Numbered from the stretch's first letter, positions 16,928-26,199 are shown. The stretch is DNA of 64,000 bases from Rhizobium sp. 32-5/1 (GCF_029537235.1 NZ_CP120638.1:1426001-1490000); one strand, 5' to 3'. Numbers and translations: made by a program. Notes: generated from the letters alone by a model not told the origin.

Positions 16928-17737
16928 TCAAAGCTCCTTCAAAAATGTGCTCATGGCATTCCGGAAGTCGGCGACATACTGCGCGCGGCTTTCGGCCTTT
17001 GGTGTGATCTGGACAAACCGCGCCGTCGCAATCTGCTCGGTCAGGGTGCGGGCATGGGCGATCGGATGAATGCTGTCCTGTTCGGTTCCTATGACGAGCG
17101 TTGGAACGGCGATGCGTGAAACCTCGTCTTCCGTCACGCCCGGCCCATCACTGGAAAACGCGGTCAGCAAGGCTGATGTCACCGCGATCGGCTGTCGTGT
17201 GAAGAACCCGGTGAGCGAGGCCAGATTGTCGGGCGCCTCAACAGCAAGGCGCTGGCCGATTGGCCCGGCCAGAAAGACGGTCTTCGCCTCGTTGGGCGGC
17301 AGGGTCTGCAGAAGCCGGCCGATCTCGGCATTGGGCGCCATGTTGTCCGGTGCCGCCGCCGTTACCCACGCGGGTCTTGCCAGGATCAGTGCCTTAACGA
17401 GATCCGGTCGCGTGACGGCAAGCCGTAGCGCGATGGCCGCCCCCATGGAAATGCCGCCGACTACCACGGGTGCCATCAGCTGCGTTTCTATATAGGCGGC
17501 GATGTCATCGGCAAATGTCGCGATCGACAGGCGCTCGATCGGTCCGGACTGTGAAGCGCCATGGCCGCGCGCTTCCACTGTGATGCGGCAAAAACCGGGC
17601 TCGGGCGGAAAGGCTTCTTGCGTCTGGCCGGCATCTCCGCACAGGCCATGCTGGAAAACCACCGGCGGTCCCTCGCCTGCAATATCGACATGCAGCCGGG
17701 TGCCGTCATGCGTCTCGAAGAACCGGCCCTCGCTCAT
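16928..17737 (-). CDS. Alpha/beta-fold hydrolase
   Basis: This 269-aa alpha/beta hydrolase has the oxyanion region VVFQHGLCGD, ARGHGASQSG, the nucleophile elbow VVGGISMGAAIALRLA (catalytic Ser in GISMG near residue 98), and the later acid strand VPTLVIGTEQDSIHPIAHA. The final histidine of the triad is not obvious: the usual C-terminal GH motif is replaced by TPKAESRAQYV. It overlaps the following isomerase gene by four bases. It is probably an esterase or lactonase acting on a sugar derivative, given its operon; that is inference. Confidence 0.82.
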   Translation of the reverse strand: MSEGRFFETHDGTRLHVDIAGEGPPVVFQHGLCGDAGQTQEAFPPEPGFCRITVEARGHGASQSGPIERLSIATFADDIAAYIETQLMAPVVVGGISMGAAIALRLAVTRPDLVKALILARPAWVTAAAPDNMAPNAEIGRLLQTLPPNEAKTVFLAGPIGQRLAVEAPDNLASLTGFFTRQPIAVTSALLTAFSSDGPGVTEDEVSRIAVPTLVIGTEQDSIHPIAHARTLTEQIATARFVQITPKAESRAQYVADFRNAMSTFLKEL

Positions 17738-18567
17738 CGCTCTGCCCCCGCAAGCCTGGCCTTCAGAAATTCGGCAACCCTGCCGGCTTCTGGAGCGGAA
17801 AGCCCGTGTGTGATCAGGCTCCCGTCAAAGTCGATTTCGGCCAGTTTGCGCAGGTACAAGGAATAGTCGAGAACGCCCTTGCCCGCGGTCGCAAAATGGC
17901 CGTCCTTTGTTCGGTCCTTGGCATGGGCCATGATGATGCAGTCGCCAAGCAGATCGATCGCCGAAGAAACGATCGTCCGCTGCTCCTCCATTGTCTCCAC
18001 CTCGAAGAGATTGGCCGGATCGAACACGATCCTGATGCGCGGGCTCTTCATCTCGTCAATCAGGCGTCGTGCCTTGGCCGCCGAATTGACGACATTGGCA
18101 AGCTCGGGCTCGATGCCGAGAGCAACGTCAAAGCCCTCGGCGATCTCAACCGCCGTACCCATGGCTTCCAGCAGATCGCGCCAGGCCTCCGGCGAATTAT
18201 TGTCGGGATGCGCCTTCCACTGATCCTGCGGATCGCGCGTGCCCGTGCAGAGCGTGATCAGCCCGGTGGACATGGCAGCGCAGCGCTTGGCCAGGACCGC
18301 GAGCCGGCGATGGCCGGCCTCGCGGATGGCGAGATCGGGATGGATCATGTTGTAGGTGCCGGAGACAGCGACGATCTCGACGCCGGTCACTTTCGCTGCC
18401 GCCGCCACCGAATGCGCCTGTTCTTCGCTGATCTCCTCGGGCATCGCGGCAAGCCCGGAACAGGCCATGTTGTATTGCGCGCACGTATAGCCCGCATCGG
18501 CAACGGATTTCAGCACCGTTTCCGGATCAGCACCCTCGAAGGTCTTGGCGAAGATGCCGAGCTTCAT
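17734..18567 (-). CDS. Sugar phosphate isomerase/epimerase (xylose-isomerase-like TIM barrel)
   Basis: This is a 277-aa AP-endonuclease-2/xylose-isomerase-like barrel. The metal-binding motifs are FDVALGIEPELANVV (Glu near 160), IRIVFDPANLFEV (Asp near 190), and IIMAHAKDRTKDG (His/Asp near 220). It begins MKLGIFAKTFEGADPETVL at 18567, sharing one base with the stop of the upstream oxidoreductase (TGATG), and overlaps the hydrolase start by four bases (ATGA). Such proteins isomerise or epimerise ketoses, inosose or 3-keto sugars. A longer reading frame upstream is not used because it lies inside the oxidoreductase gene. Confidence 0.87.
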   Translation of the reverse strand: MKLGIFAKTFEGADPETVLKSVADAGYTCAQYNMACSGLAAMPEEISEEQAHSVAAAAKVTGVEIVAVSGTYNMIHPDLAIREAGHRRLAVLAKRCAAMSTGLITLCTGTRDPQDQWKAHPDNNSPEAWRDLLEAMGTAVEIAEGFDVALGIEPELANVVNSAAKARRLIDEMKSPRIRIVFDPANLFEVETMEEQRTIVSSAIDLLGDCIIMAHAKDRTKDGHFATAGKGVLDYSLYLRKLAEIDFDGSLITHGLSAPEAGRVAEFLKARLAGAER

Positions 18568-19643
18568 CACACGCCACCCGATGTTTCGGCCAGCGCCACC
18601 GCCTTGCCGCTTTCGACGGAACGGGCGATCGCCACCATTGCCTGGACCGAGGCGAGACCATCGTCGATATCGGCGCCTTCCATGGGCGTGCCGTCCAGAA
18701 CTGTGCGGGCAAAGCCCTCCAGCTGGCGGCGATAGAAATGCCCGTCGGCCCCAAGCACGCGATGGGTCGCGCCATCGGCTTCGCGAAAGATGTCGACTTC
18801 GCTCGACTTGTAGTACCAGGGATTGAAGGTCCTGCCGAGAATGCTGCCATTCTCGCCGTAGATCTGGAAGCCTTCGTGCCAGTCCATGCGCACCTGCACG
18901 GTCAGGTCGAGATGGCCAAGCGCGCCGGAGGCAAATTCGACATCGACAAACCAGCACCAGATCCCAGCACGCTCCGACAGGCGCGCGTCAACCGAAACGA
19001 TATCGCCCGCGAAATAGCGTGCCGTATCGATCAGGTGGCAGCCATGCGCCAGCACGTAATAGCGGCGCAGGTCGGCCTTGGGATTGATCGAGGGCTTCCG
19101 CGCATTGGCGCTTGCAACGATCAGCGGCTGAACCGCATCCGTCATCGGGTAACGATGCGTGCTGTCACAATACCAGGCCTTCAGCGCGATCAGCGCGCCC
19201 ATCTCGTCGGAAATGAAGCGCTTCGCCGCCTGGAGGCCGGCGTCGAAGCGCTTCATATGCCCGACCTGAAAGACTTTACCGGATGCTTCGACGGCGGCTT
19301 TCAGGTCATGGCATTCCTCGACCGTCAGGCCGACCGGCTTTTCGCACAGCACATGTTTGCCGGCTTCGAGCGCTCGAATGGAAGCCGGAACGTGGAAGGC
19401 ATCGGCCGTCGCGATGATCACCGCGTCGATATCGGGATCGGCCAGCATCTTGTCGTAGTCGTTGTAGGACTTCTCAGCACCATGCGTTATCGCCATGCGC
19501 TCGCGCAGATCATCGGCGACGTCGCAGATTGCAAAGAGATCGGCATTGGCAGCCTTGGTGCAGCTTTCGAAATGGGCCGCCTGGGCGATCTGGCCCGCTC
19601 CCAATACCCCGACGCGAAGGCGTTTTTCCTGCTTTGCTGGCAT
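18567..19643 (-). CDS. Gfo/Idh/MocA-family NAD(P)-dependent oxidoreductase
   Basis: This 358-aa sugar dehydrogenase has an N-terminal Rossmann fold RVGVLGAGQIAQAAHFES, VIIATADAFH, and the family signature GKHVLCEKPVGLTVEE (catalytic Lys in EKP, near residue 100). The C-terminal alpha/beta domain includes HGCHLIDTARYFAGDI, with the usual Asp/His pair. It oxidises or reduces a sugar or cyclitol with NAD(P). It lies 90 bp after the ABC ATPase gene and is translationally coupled to the isomerase behind it, consistent with an oxidation-isomerisation route for a sugar taken up by the ABC system. Confidence 0.9.
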   Translation of the reverse strand: MPAKQEKRLRVGVLGAGQIAQAAHFESCTKAANADLFAICDVADDLRERMAITHGAEKSYNDYDKMLADPDIDAVIIATADAFHVPASIRALEAGKHVLCEKPVGLTVEECHDLKAAVEASGKVFQVGHMKRFDAGLQAAKRFISDEMGALIALKAWYCDSTHRYPMTDAVQPLIVASANARKPSINPKADLRRYYVLAHGCHLIDTARYFAGDIVSVDARLSERAGIWCWFVDVEFASGALGHLDLTVQVRMDWHEGFQIYGENGSILGRTFNPWYYKSSEVDIFREADGATHRVLGADGHFYRRQLEGFARTVLDGTPMEGADIDDGLASVQAMVAIARSVESGKAVALAETSGGV

Positions 19644-19733
19644 GGAGTAAACTCTCGATTTTCTTTGGTTGAATGCTGTGAAGCCGGCGTGGTGTCTCCA
19701 AGCAGAACACGACCGCCACGCGCGACGAAGCCG

Positions 19734-20879
19734 TTAAAGCGCCAAGTGTGTATCGGGGTCGAAGAAATGCAGCTTTGTCGGGTCTAGAGCCAGGGCGATC
19801 TGCCTGCCCGTCTCGATCGTGCTGGTCGCCTCGAATTTTGCCACAGTATTGGCGGCGCCTTTGAGATCCTCGACGGCGTCGGGGTCGCCGGAATCCACCT
19901 GAACGGCATCGACGCTCAAGTGCACGATGAATTCAGATCCGAGCTCTTCAATGGTTTTCACGGTCGCCGGAATGGACGGAAATGCAGCACCAGACGGCAG
20001 GCGGCTGTCATAGAGGTCTTCGGGGCGGATTCCGAAAACGACGGTTTTGCCCTCGAACCCCGCAAGACCGGGCGCACGCTCGAAGACGCTGGCCGGCAAG
20101 GGAATCGAGAATGCCGGCACTTGAATGCTGCCGTTCTGAAGGCGCCCTTCATAGAGGTTCATCGATGGCGAACCGATAAAGCCGGCGACAAAGGCGTTGA
20201 CCGGCCGATTGTAGAGCGCCCGGGGCGTATCGACCTGCTGAAGCACACCGCCCTTCAGCACGGCGACACGGTCGCCCATCGTCAGCGCTTCGGTCTGGTC
20301 ATGGGTGACGTAGATCGTCGTGACACCGAGCTGGCGCTGCAGGCTTGCAATCTCCGCCCGCATCTGCACGCGCAGCTTCGCATCGAGGTTCGACAGCGGC
20401 TCGTCCATCAGGAATGCGGCCGGTTCGCGGACCATCGCGCGGCCCATGGCGACGCGCTGGCGCTGGCCGCCGGAGAGCTGGGCAGGCTTGCTGCCGAGCA
20501 GGGATTCAAGCTGCAGGATCTTGGCGATCTCATTGACGCGTTTTGTGCGCTCGGCCTTGCTCTTGCGCGCAAGCTTCATCGAAAACGCAATATTGTCGAA
20601 AACCGTCATGTGCGGATACAACGCATAGTTCTGAAAGACCATGGCGATATCCCGGTCCTTCGGCGGAAGATCGACGACATCCTGCCCACCGATGCTCAAT
20701 GTGCCACTGGTGATCTCTTCCAGTCCGGCGATCATGCGCAAGGCGGTTGATTTCCCGCAACCGGAAGGACCAACCAGGATCAGGAATTCGCCGTCGTTTA
20801 CCGTCAGGCTCAACTCCTTGATCGCATGGTAGTTGTTGCCGTAGGTCTTGCAGATTTTGTCCAGAACAACCACGGCCAT
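19734..20879 (-). CDS. Orphan CUT1-type sugar ABC transporter ATPase (UgpC/MsmK-like)
   Basis: About 381 aa. Walker A is GPSGCGKST near residue 37, followed by the Q-loop MVFQNYALYPH, signature LSGGQRQRVAMGRAM, Walker B AAFLMDEPLSNLD and switch VTHDQTEAL. The C-terminal TOBE domain includes VFGIRPEDLYD. ATG 20879 follows GGGGAGG by six bases. These ATPases energise CUT1 sugar importers. No permease or binding-protein gene is next to it. The only sugar importer in the window lacking an ATPase is the one at 28702-31814, on the other strand about 8 kb away, so the two probably work together. It heads the minus-strand carbohydrate operon. Confidence 0.9.
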   Translation of the reverse strand: MAVVVLDKICKTYGNNYHAIKELSLTVNDGEFLILVGPSGCGKSTALRMIAGLEEITSGTLSIGGQDVVDLPPKDRDIAMVFQNYALYPHMTVFDNIAFSMKLARKSKAERTKRVNEIAKILQLESLLGSKPAQLSGGQRQRVAMGRAMVREPAAFLMDEPLSNLDAKLRVQMRAEIASLQRQLGVTTIYVTHDQTEALTMGDRVAVLKGGVLQQVDTPRALYNRPVNAFVAGFIGSPSMNLYEGRLQNGSIQVPAFSIPLPASVFERAPGLAGFEGKTVVFGIRPEDLYDSRLPSGAAFPSIPATVKTIEELGSEFIVHLSVDAVQVDSGDPDAVEDLKGAANTVAKFEATSTIETGRQIALALDPTKLHFFDPDTHLAL

Positions 20880-21222
20880 GACAATTTCCTCCCCGCCATT
20901 CCGAAACACCGGAGAGCGATCCTCTCATCGCCCCCAGCTCCCTCCTAAAAAGCTCAGGAGTGCGGCACAAAGTCAATACAAAAAACGTCCACCATTGCAG
21001 GTAGGATCGCCAGTATAGAAATTAAGTAATTGATATCATGTTATAAATACAGATTTATTGATCTGTATGTATGAGATTTTATTTTTTGACGCGCGTAATT
21101 TTATGCATCCACGGCTGCAGCGAAACGAGCGTTCAGGTGAAAGGCCCGCGTCAGGACGGAAACACCCATCGCGGCGGACCGATCGGGATCGCCGCCGCTG
21201 GGACACCGTCTGGCCTGCATCT
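20880..21222. other. AT-rich promoter region upstream of the ABC ATPase operon
   Basis: This is a 343-bp gap between the PfkB kinase gene and the ABC ATPase gene, both on the minus strand. The part from 20960 to 21110 is distinctly AT-rich and contains the inverted repeat at 21047-21068. I see no gene in it. It most probably carries the promoter and operator of the seven-gene operon. Confidence 0.6.
21047..21068. promoter_or_regulatory. Candidate operator: perfect 8-bp inverted repeat
   Basis: The arms ATACAGAT (21047-21054) and ATCTGTAT (21061-21068) flank a TTATTG spacer, within AT-rich DNA about 170 bp upstream of the orphan ABC ATPase. The size and symmetry suit a dimeric regulator of the DeoR or LacI type; the nearby DeoR and LacI genes are candidates. 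Regulator identity is inference. Confidence 0.4.
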
Positions 21223-22154
21223 TCACCCGGCTAGCGGGATGGGAACGGGAGCGCCTTCCGCAGCCATCCAGTCGCGGCACGTGCTGTCGTCGGGAAGGCC
21301 CATGCGGCCACCCCGCGCCGTGACGGCGATGGCCGCGGCGGCTGTGGCATAGGCGACGCAATCGAGCGGCGCCTTTCCCTGCGCCAGCGCCAGGCAATAG
21401 GCACCGTGAAAACAGTCTCCGGCACCGGTCGTATCGACCGCCCGTACCGCATAGGTTGGGAAATGCCACCGAGTGGCGTCGCTCCGTTGCCGAACATAAG
21501 AGCCATTTTCGCCGTCCGTGAGCACAACAGCAGACCGTTCGTCCGACCAGAGCGCATGGAGGACGGCTTCCGGCGCAGTTTTCCCCGTATAGGCCTGGCC
21601 GAAGGCAAGCGGCAGCACGAGGTGGTCGGCAAGTGTCAGGATCCTGTCCGTGACAGGACCGACCGTCCATTCGATATCAGCGACGATGGCCAGGCCGAGC
21701 CCCGCGCGCGCGCCACAATGGCTTCGGAATGCGCAGAATAGCCATCGATGAGCAGGACCGGCGCCTGCATCAGCACGGCATCGGGCAAGGCAAGGGACGT
21801 ACCATGCAGCACGTCGTCGTCATAGGCGATGAAGCGATCTCCGTTCGTATCGACAGTAATGACCGAGCGGATCGGCAGGGAGGCGGCAGACCGCGGCGCA
21901 AGAGATGTGTCCACCCCGTCGCGCTCGAGCTGCTGCCCACCCACATCGTTTATCGGCTGGTCATTCAACCAGCCGATAAAGGCGGCGCGCCCACCGAGGC
22001 GAGCAATGGCCACCAAGGCGGTGGCTACGTTTCCGCCGTGGTCCATGGCGCGTTTGATGACCTTTCCCTTGCCCGATGACAGCACCCGATCGACATAGAT
22101 AATGTCGTCGATGGCAAGCGCACCGAAGCCCAGGACATGGAAAGGTCGCGACAT
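21223..22154 (-). CDS. PfkB-family carbohydrate kinase, frameshift at about 21700
   Basis: This is a ribokinase/PfkB-fold kinase of about 310 aa. The first part has GFGALAIDDIIYVDRV and the glycine motif DHGGNVATALVAIARLG. The second carries the catalytic signature VDTTGAGDCFHGAYCLALA and a terminal GGRMGLPD. The frame breaks at ARARG; adding one base to the four-base C run at 21700-21703 joins the halves as GLGLAIVADIEWTVG. The C-terminal DTTGAGD-FHGA and GGR-G-PD patterns recall YihV-type (6-deoxy-6-sulfofructose) kinases, but I cannot exclude a tagatose- or fructose-1-phosphate kinase role. It ends the operon begun by the class I aldolase, starting three bases after its stop, a natural kinase-aldolase pair. 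Confidence 0.85.
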
Positions 22155-22157
22155 GGT

Positions 22158-22958
22158 TCAGAGACCTGCTGCGGCCAGGGCGTCTGCCGGCGCCATGTCG
22201 TCGTGGATGACCAGTTTGAAGGCAAGTGCAGCCTTGGTCGTATCGCCGTGACCCCAGAGATTGCGTCCGACGACCGCGCCCTTTGCACCGGCGCGCAGGG
22301 CGTCCGATGTCTGCGTCAGGGCGCCGAGCAACGTTTCGGTCTTCGGTCCACCGGCGATCACGACAGGCACCGGGCAGGTCGCCACCGTCTCGCGGAAGGA
22401 GTCGAAGTCGCCGGTATAACCGACCTTGATCACATCGACGCCGGTCTCGTAACCGATGCGCACGGCATAAGCGATTTCATCCGGGGTGAAGACGATCTTT
22501 CCGCCGTCGGAGAAATCGCGCGGATAGACATGGGCGACGACGGGCATTTCGAAACGGGCCGCGGCATTCACCGTATCGGTCAGCCAACGGATGTATTCAC
22601 CTTCCGTATTGCCGCGAACCGGGATCGCAACCGCGAGCGCATCTGCGCCATAGCGGACGGCATCTTCCGGCGTTGCGATCAACTGGCGGATACGATCGTC
22701 GGCGGTGAAGCAACCGGCCTGGATGACCAGTGCGGCCTTGCCGGCATATTGTTCCCACAGATGGCGCGCAGCGCCCGGCTGGATGCTAACATAGTCAGGT
22801 CCGCCGGCCATCACCCGGCGCAAGGCACCCGGCAGGTCCGCAAGGCCGCCTTCGCGCACATTGCCGTAGCCGACGAAATGATCGACCGCGCCGCCGAACA
22901 ATCTGCCTGACGGATTGGAGAAGAGGCGCGAGAGGCGAATTTTGGTTCCGAGACCCAT
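22158..22958 (-). CDS. Class I aldolase of the DhnA/LsrF family
   Basis: This 266-aa protein is a class I Schiff-base aldolase of the DhnA/LsrF (fructose-bisphosphate/DeoC-like) family. It has GGAVDHFVGYGNVREG, DYVSIQPGAARHL, VVAHVYPRDFSDGG, the lysine-bearing strand VDVIKVGYTGDFDSFRE (Schiff-base Lys near residue 175), VPVVIAGGPKTETLLG and the phosphate-binding GAKGAVVGRNLWG. It probably cleaves the ketose phosphate made by the adjoining PfkB kinase. It is transcribed away from the DeoR regulator across a 212-bp gap containing TTTC-type repeats. Confidence 0.87.
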   Translation of the reverse strand: MGLGTKIRLSRLFSNPSGRLFGGAVDHFVGYGNVREGGLADLPGALRRVMAGGPDYVSIQPGAARHLWEQYAGKAALVIQAGCFTADDRIRQLIATPEDAVRYGADALAVAIPVRGNTEGEYIRWLTDTVNAAARFEMPVVAHVYPRDFSDGGKIVFTPDEIAYAVRIGYETGVDVIKVGYTGDFDSFRETVATCPVPVVIAGGPKTETLLGALTQTSDALRAGAKGAVVGRNLWGHGDTTKAALAFKLVIHDDMAPADALAAAGL

Positions 22959-23020
22959 GGCAGAATTCCTTCGTGTTTGCTGGGCTGATGTTGACCGGAC
23001 CCTAACGTAAATAAAACAAG

Positions 23021-23043
23021 TTTCAATATTTCGAATTCTTTCA
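23021..23043. promoter_or_regulatory. Candidate DeoR-type operator upstream of the aldolase-kinase operon
   Basis: Three TTTC-containing repeats (TTTCAA at 23021, TTTCGA at 23029, TTTCAT at 23039) lie 63-85 bp upstream of the aldolase start in the divergent gap. Repeated TTTC/TTTCGA half-sites are typical of DeoR-family operators. Binding by the divergent DeoR protein is inference. Confidence 0.35.
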
Positions 23044-23120
23044 TTTTGTACTTAGCGGACGATTTTTTCTATGCTAAATCGATGACTCATCAGATTTCGG
23101 AAGAGAAGCGACGGAAATCC

Positions 23121-23135
23121 TTTCGAAATTCGAAA
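23121..23135. promoter_or_regulatory. Candidate DeoR operator, perfect palindrome TTTCGAA-A-TTCGAAA
   Basis: A perfect 7+1+7 inverted repeat lies 36 bp before the DeoR start codon, in a good position for autoregulation. It shares the TTTCGA core with the repeats at 23021-23043, so one regulator could bind both sites and control both directions. Confidence 0.45.
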
Positions 23136-23170
23136 CCTTTTTTGAATGCAACAGGCGGTCGAGGTCACAC

Positions 23171-23931
23171 ATGCTTGCAGAGCAAAGACGGCATCAGATT
23201 TTGCTCGAACTTCAGCGGGTCGGTCAGGCGCGGACGCGACAACTCGCTGAGTTCTTCGAGGTTTCCGAAGTTACGATCCGCTCCGATCTCGAAATCATGG
23301 ATGCGAAAAAACAACTGATCAAAACCCATGGCGGGGCAATTGCCATCCCGGCGGATTCCCCGCTGCAGCCTTCGAAGACCGCATGCTGCGCAATTTCGAG
23401 GCCAAGCGGCGGATCGCCCAGATGGCCGCCCGGCAAATCATCGACAATCAGTCGATCGTCTTCGACAGCGGGTCGACCTTGCTGCAGGTCGCCATGCAAA
23501 TGCCGCCGGTCAACAATGTCGTGGTGGCGACGACGGCGATGAACATCGCCCAGCACCTCATGTATCGTCCGGGGCTCGACGTGCACATGATTGGCGGCCG
23601 GGTTTTCCCCAATACGGTCAGTACCATCGTCTCCGATTCCGACAAGGTCCTTGGCGGGCTGGTGGCCCATCAGGCTTTTGTCAGCGCCCATGCGATCGAC
23701 CAGGCATTTGATGTTGTGGATGTCTCCGAAGACATCGCCCGGACCAAACGCAACCTCGTGCGTATGGCACGTCGGGTCGTCCTGGTGGCCGATTCCAGCA
23801 AATGGGACACCGGCGCCTCCTCCAAGGCCTTTTCCCTGTCGCGCGTCGACCTTGTTATCACCGACAGCAATATGCCCCACAGCATCCGAAGCCGGCTCGA
23901 CAAACTGGGCGTGGAAGTTCGCTATGCCTGA
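23171..23931 (+). CDS. DeoR-family transcriptional regulator, frameshift at about 23367
   Basis: This is a DeoR-family repressor of about 253 aa. The N-terminal winged helix MLAEQRRHQILLELQRVGQ, VSEVTIRSDLEIMDAKK and THGGAIA is intact. After ADSPLQ the frame breaks; one extra G at CAGCC (about 23367) gives AFEDRMLRNFEAKRRIAQMA and the C-terminal effector domain IVFDSGSTLLQVA, VHMIGGRVFPNTVS, VVLVADSSKWDTG, to the stop at 23931. The C-terminal domain senses a sugar phosphate in this family. It is divergent from the aldolase-kinase operon and is probably its regulator. Confidence 0.87.
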
Positions 23932-23970
23932 CCGGCGTTCCCTGCAAAAAGACAAGGCAGGGCGCTGCAA

Positions 23971-24789
23971 TCAAAGCCCCATCAGGCGCAAGGCCTGGTG
24001 GTTTGCGCGCACGGCAGCCGCCGGATTCAGGCCCGCCTGTTCCGATTCCTCCTCCACCACGATCCAGCCGTTAAACAGCGGCGCTTGGCGCACCGCGGCG
24101 ATCACAGCCGGCACGTCGCATGCGCCCTCGCCCAGCATCGTCCACGTCCCGCTGGCATCGACGTCCTTCAGGTGAACGTACCGGATGCGATCGTAAAAAG
24201 CCGCGAGCGTATCGGCCATCGTCTGGCCGCCGCGCAGGATATGGCCGGTGTCCGGCACCCAGCCAACCTGCGGCTCCAGCAGGGCAAACAGCGCGTCATA
24301 ATCGGCGCGCGTCAACAGCAAGGTGTTGTGATGGGACGAGGGATGGACCGCGACGGTGACACCGGCTGCCTTGCCGATCTCCATCGAGCGATTGTAGCAC
24401 TCCGCGGCAACCGCGAATTTGTCCGTACGCGGTCCATCCGAAACGACGGTTGCCGAACCCATCGACACGAGCGCGCCGGGAAAATTCGCCGCAAAATCCA
24501 CCCAACGGCGCGTCGTCTCCATGTCGGCCGCAATCTGCTCGGGCAACGTGAAACCGCTTTGCGAGCCGAAGGCAAAAGACACCAGCGTCAGGCCGGCATC
24601 GCCAAGCGAGCGGACGAAGGCTTCGGGTTTGTCGGCATACTCGCCGATCATCGTATCGGTAATTTCTATGCCGGAATATCCGCCCTCGGCGATCGCGCGC
24701 AGCAGGTCGTCCGGTCCGCCTTTCCAGGCATTCCCCAGCATTTCCCAGGTGAAGGTCTGGCAGCCGATTTTCAATTCTGTGCTCTTCAT
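23971..24789 (-). CDS. Sugar phosphate isomerase/epimerase (TIM barrel)
   Basis: This 272-aa xylose-isomerase-like barrel starts MKSTELKIGCQTFTWEMLG at 24789. Metal- and substrate-site segments are YSGIEITDTMIGEYADKP (Glu), VTVAVHPSSHHNTLL (His), VGWVPDTGHILRGGQ (Asp/His near 180) and IRYVHLKDVDASGTW (His-Lys-Asp near 205), ending WIVVEEESEQAGLNP. The IGCQTFTWE start is common in inosose-isomerase/2-keto-myo-inositol-type proteins. It lies alone on the minus strand, convergent with the DeoR gene (39-bp gap) and divergent from the second Gfo/Idh/MocA gene. Substrate unknown. Confidence 0.87.
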   Translation of the reverse strand: MKSTELKIGCQTFTWEMLGNAWKGGPDDLLRAIAEGGYSGIEITDTMIGEYADKPEAFVRSLGDAGLTLVSFAFGSQSGFTLPEQIAADMETTRRWVDFAANFPGALVSMGSATVVSDGPRTDKFAVAAECYNRSMEIGKAAGVTVAVHPSSHHNTLLLTRADYDALFALLEPQVGWVPDTGHILRGGQTMADTLAAFYDRIRYVHLKDVDASGTWTMLGEGACDVPAVIAAVRQAPLFNGWIVVEEESEQAGLNPAAAVRANHQALRLMGL

Positions 24790-25050
24790 AACTGGTCCTG
24801 ATTGATCGTTGCGTCGGGCATCCACGGGCAGGCGCGGCCTTCCTTAGCCGCCAAGAATGCACAGCCCCAAATGGGCGCGACAAATGCCGATAGATCGATA
24901 AGTTAAGGGGATCGACACGCCTCCAAGTGTCTTGTCACTACGTAAGATTAAATGTTACCGTGCGTCAATATAATTTCTTCTCTGCGTTCAAGCGGCGGTC
25001 AGTCCGCATCTCCATCCACCCTCTTCAATCCGGCAGGATCAGGCAATCAC

Positions 25051-26199
25051 ATGACAAACACAAATGACACGGCACTTCGCATCGGCGTGGTGGGATGCGG
25101 AAACATTTCCATGGCCTACATGCGCAATGCACCGCTCTTCCGCGGCGTCGCGATTACCGCCTGTGCCGATCTCGACATGGCCGCCGCGCAACGCCGCGCT
25201 ACGGAGTTCAGACTTCGCGCCGCCGATGTCGATTCTCTGCTGGCCGACAAGGATATCGACCTCGTCTTGAACCTCACCATACCCGCGGCCCATTTCGATA
25301 TTTCGATGAAGGCGCTTTCCGCGGGCAAACACGTCTTCACTGAGAAGCCGCTGGGCGTCACAGCGAATGAAGGGCGCAAACTGGTCGAAACTGCCGCCGC
25401 CAAGGGATTGTCGCTCGGATCGGCACCGGACACATTTCTGGGTGCAGCCGGTCGACATGCGCGCCGGCAGATGGAGGCGGGCGCCATCGGCAAGCCGGTC
25501 ACCGGCACCGCCTTCATGATGGGCCGCGGCATGGAACACTGGCATCCCGACCCCAGCTTCTACTACCAGCCGGGCGCCGGCCCGGTGATGGACATGGGAC
25601 CTTATTACCTGACCATGATGGTCAATCTGCTCGGTCCCGTGCGCCGGGTTCAGGCCGTGGCGACCAGTGGCCAGGAAGAACGGGTCATCACCGCAGATGG
25701 GCCAAAGAAGGATACAAGCTTCAAGGTCGGTACGCCTACCAGCGTGCTCTCCATCCTGGAATTCCACTGCGGCACGACGATTACATTCGGCGCCTCCTGG
25801 GATGTGTTCCGCCACTCCAATCACCCGATCGAACTGCACGGCACCGAGGGATCGCTTCGCCTTCCCGATCCGGACAATTTCGGCGGTGTCGTGGCCATCT
25901 CGAACCGCGGCGCGCCATGGCAGGAAACGGATACGGCGGGTCACCTGTTCGGCGCCATCAACTGGCCGGTCGCAGCACCTGATCGCGCCAACTACCGGAT
26001 GCTCGGTCTTGCCGATCTGGCCCGCTCTATCATCGAAGCACGGCCGGCAAGGGCCTCAGGGGCGCTGGCGCTGCATGTGCTTGAAATCATGGAGGCAATC
26101 CTGCGGGCGGGCGAGACCGGCGCGGCGCAGATCGTCGAAGGAAAGATCGCGCAGCCACAGGAACTGCGCGAAGACGAAGCCGCGAGCCTGCTGGCATGA
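25051..26199 (+). CDS. Gfo/Idh/MocA-family oxidoreductase
   Basis: This 382-aa NAD(P)-dependent sugar dehydrogenase is the second in this region. Features are the Rossmann motif RIGVVGCGNISMAYM, LVLNLTIPAAHFD, and GKHVFTEKPLGVTANEGR with catalytic EKP lysine near residue 98. The C-terminal domain has GPVMDMGPYYLTMMVNLLG, where an Asp replaces the more usual H..D.. pair, typical of the subgroup that pairs with sugar isomerases. I start at MTNTNDTALR (25051); an open frame reaches 24952 without a better ribosome site. It is coupled by a four-base overlap to the esterase behind it. Confidence 0.88.
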   Translation: MTNTNDTALRIGVVGCGNISMAYMRNAPLFRGVAITACADLDMAAAQRRATEFRLRAADVDSLLADKDIDLVLNLTIPAAHFDISMKALSAGKHVFTEKPLGVTANEGRKLVETAAAKGLSLGSAPDTFLGAAGRHARRQMEAGAIGKPVTGTAFMMGRGMEHWHPDPSFYYQPGAGPVMDMGPYYLTMMVNLLGPVRRVQAVATSGQEERVITADGPKKDTSFKVGTPTSVLSILEFHCGTTITFGASWDVFRHSNHPIELHGTEGSLRLPDPDNFGGVVAISNRGAPWQETDTAGHLFGAINWPVAAPDRANYRMLGLADLARSIIEARPARASGALALHVLEIMEAILRAGETGAAQIVEGKIAQPQELREDEAASLLA

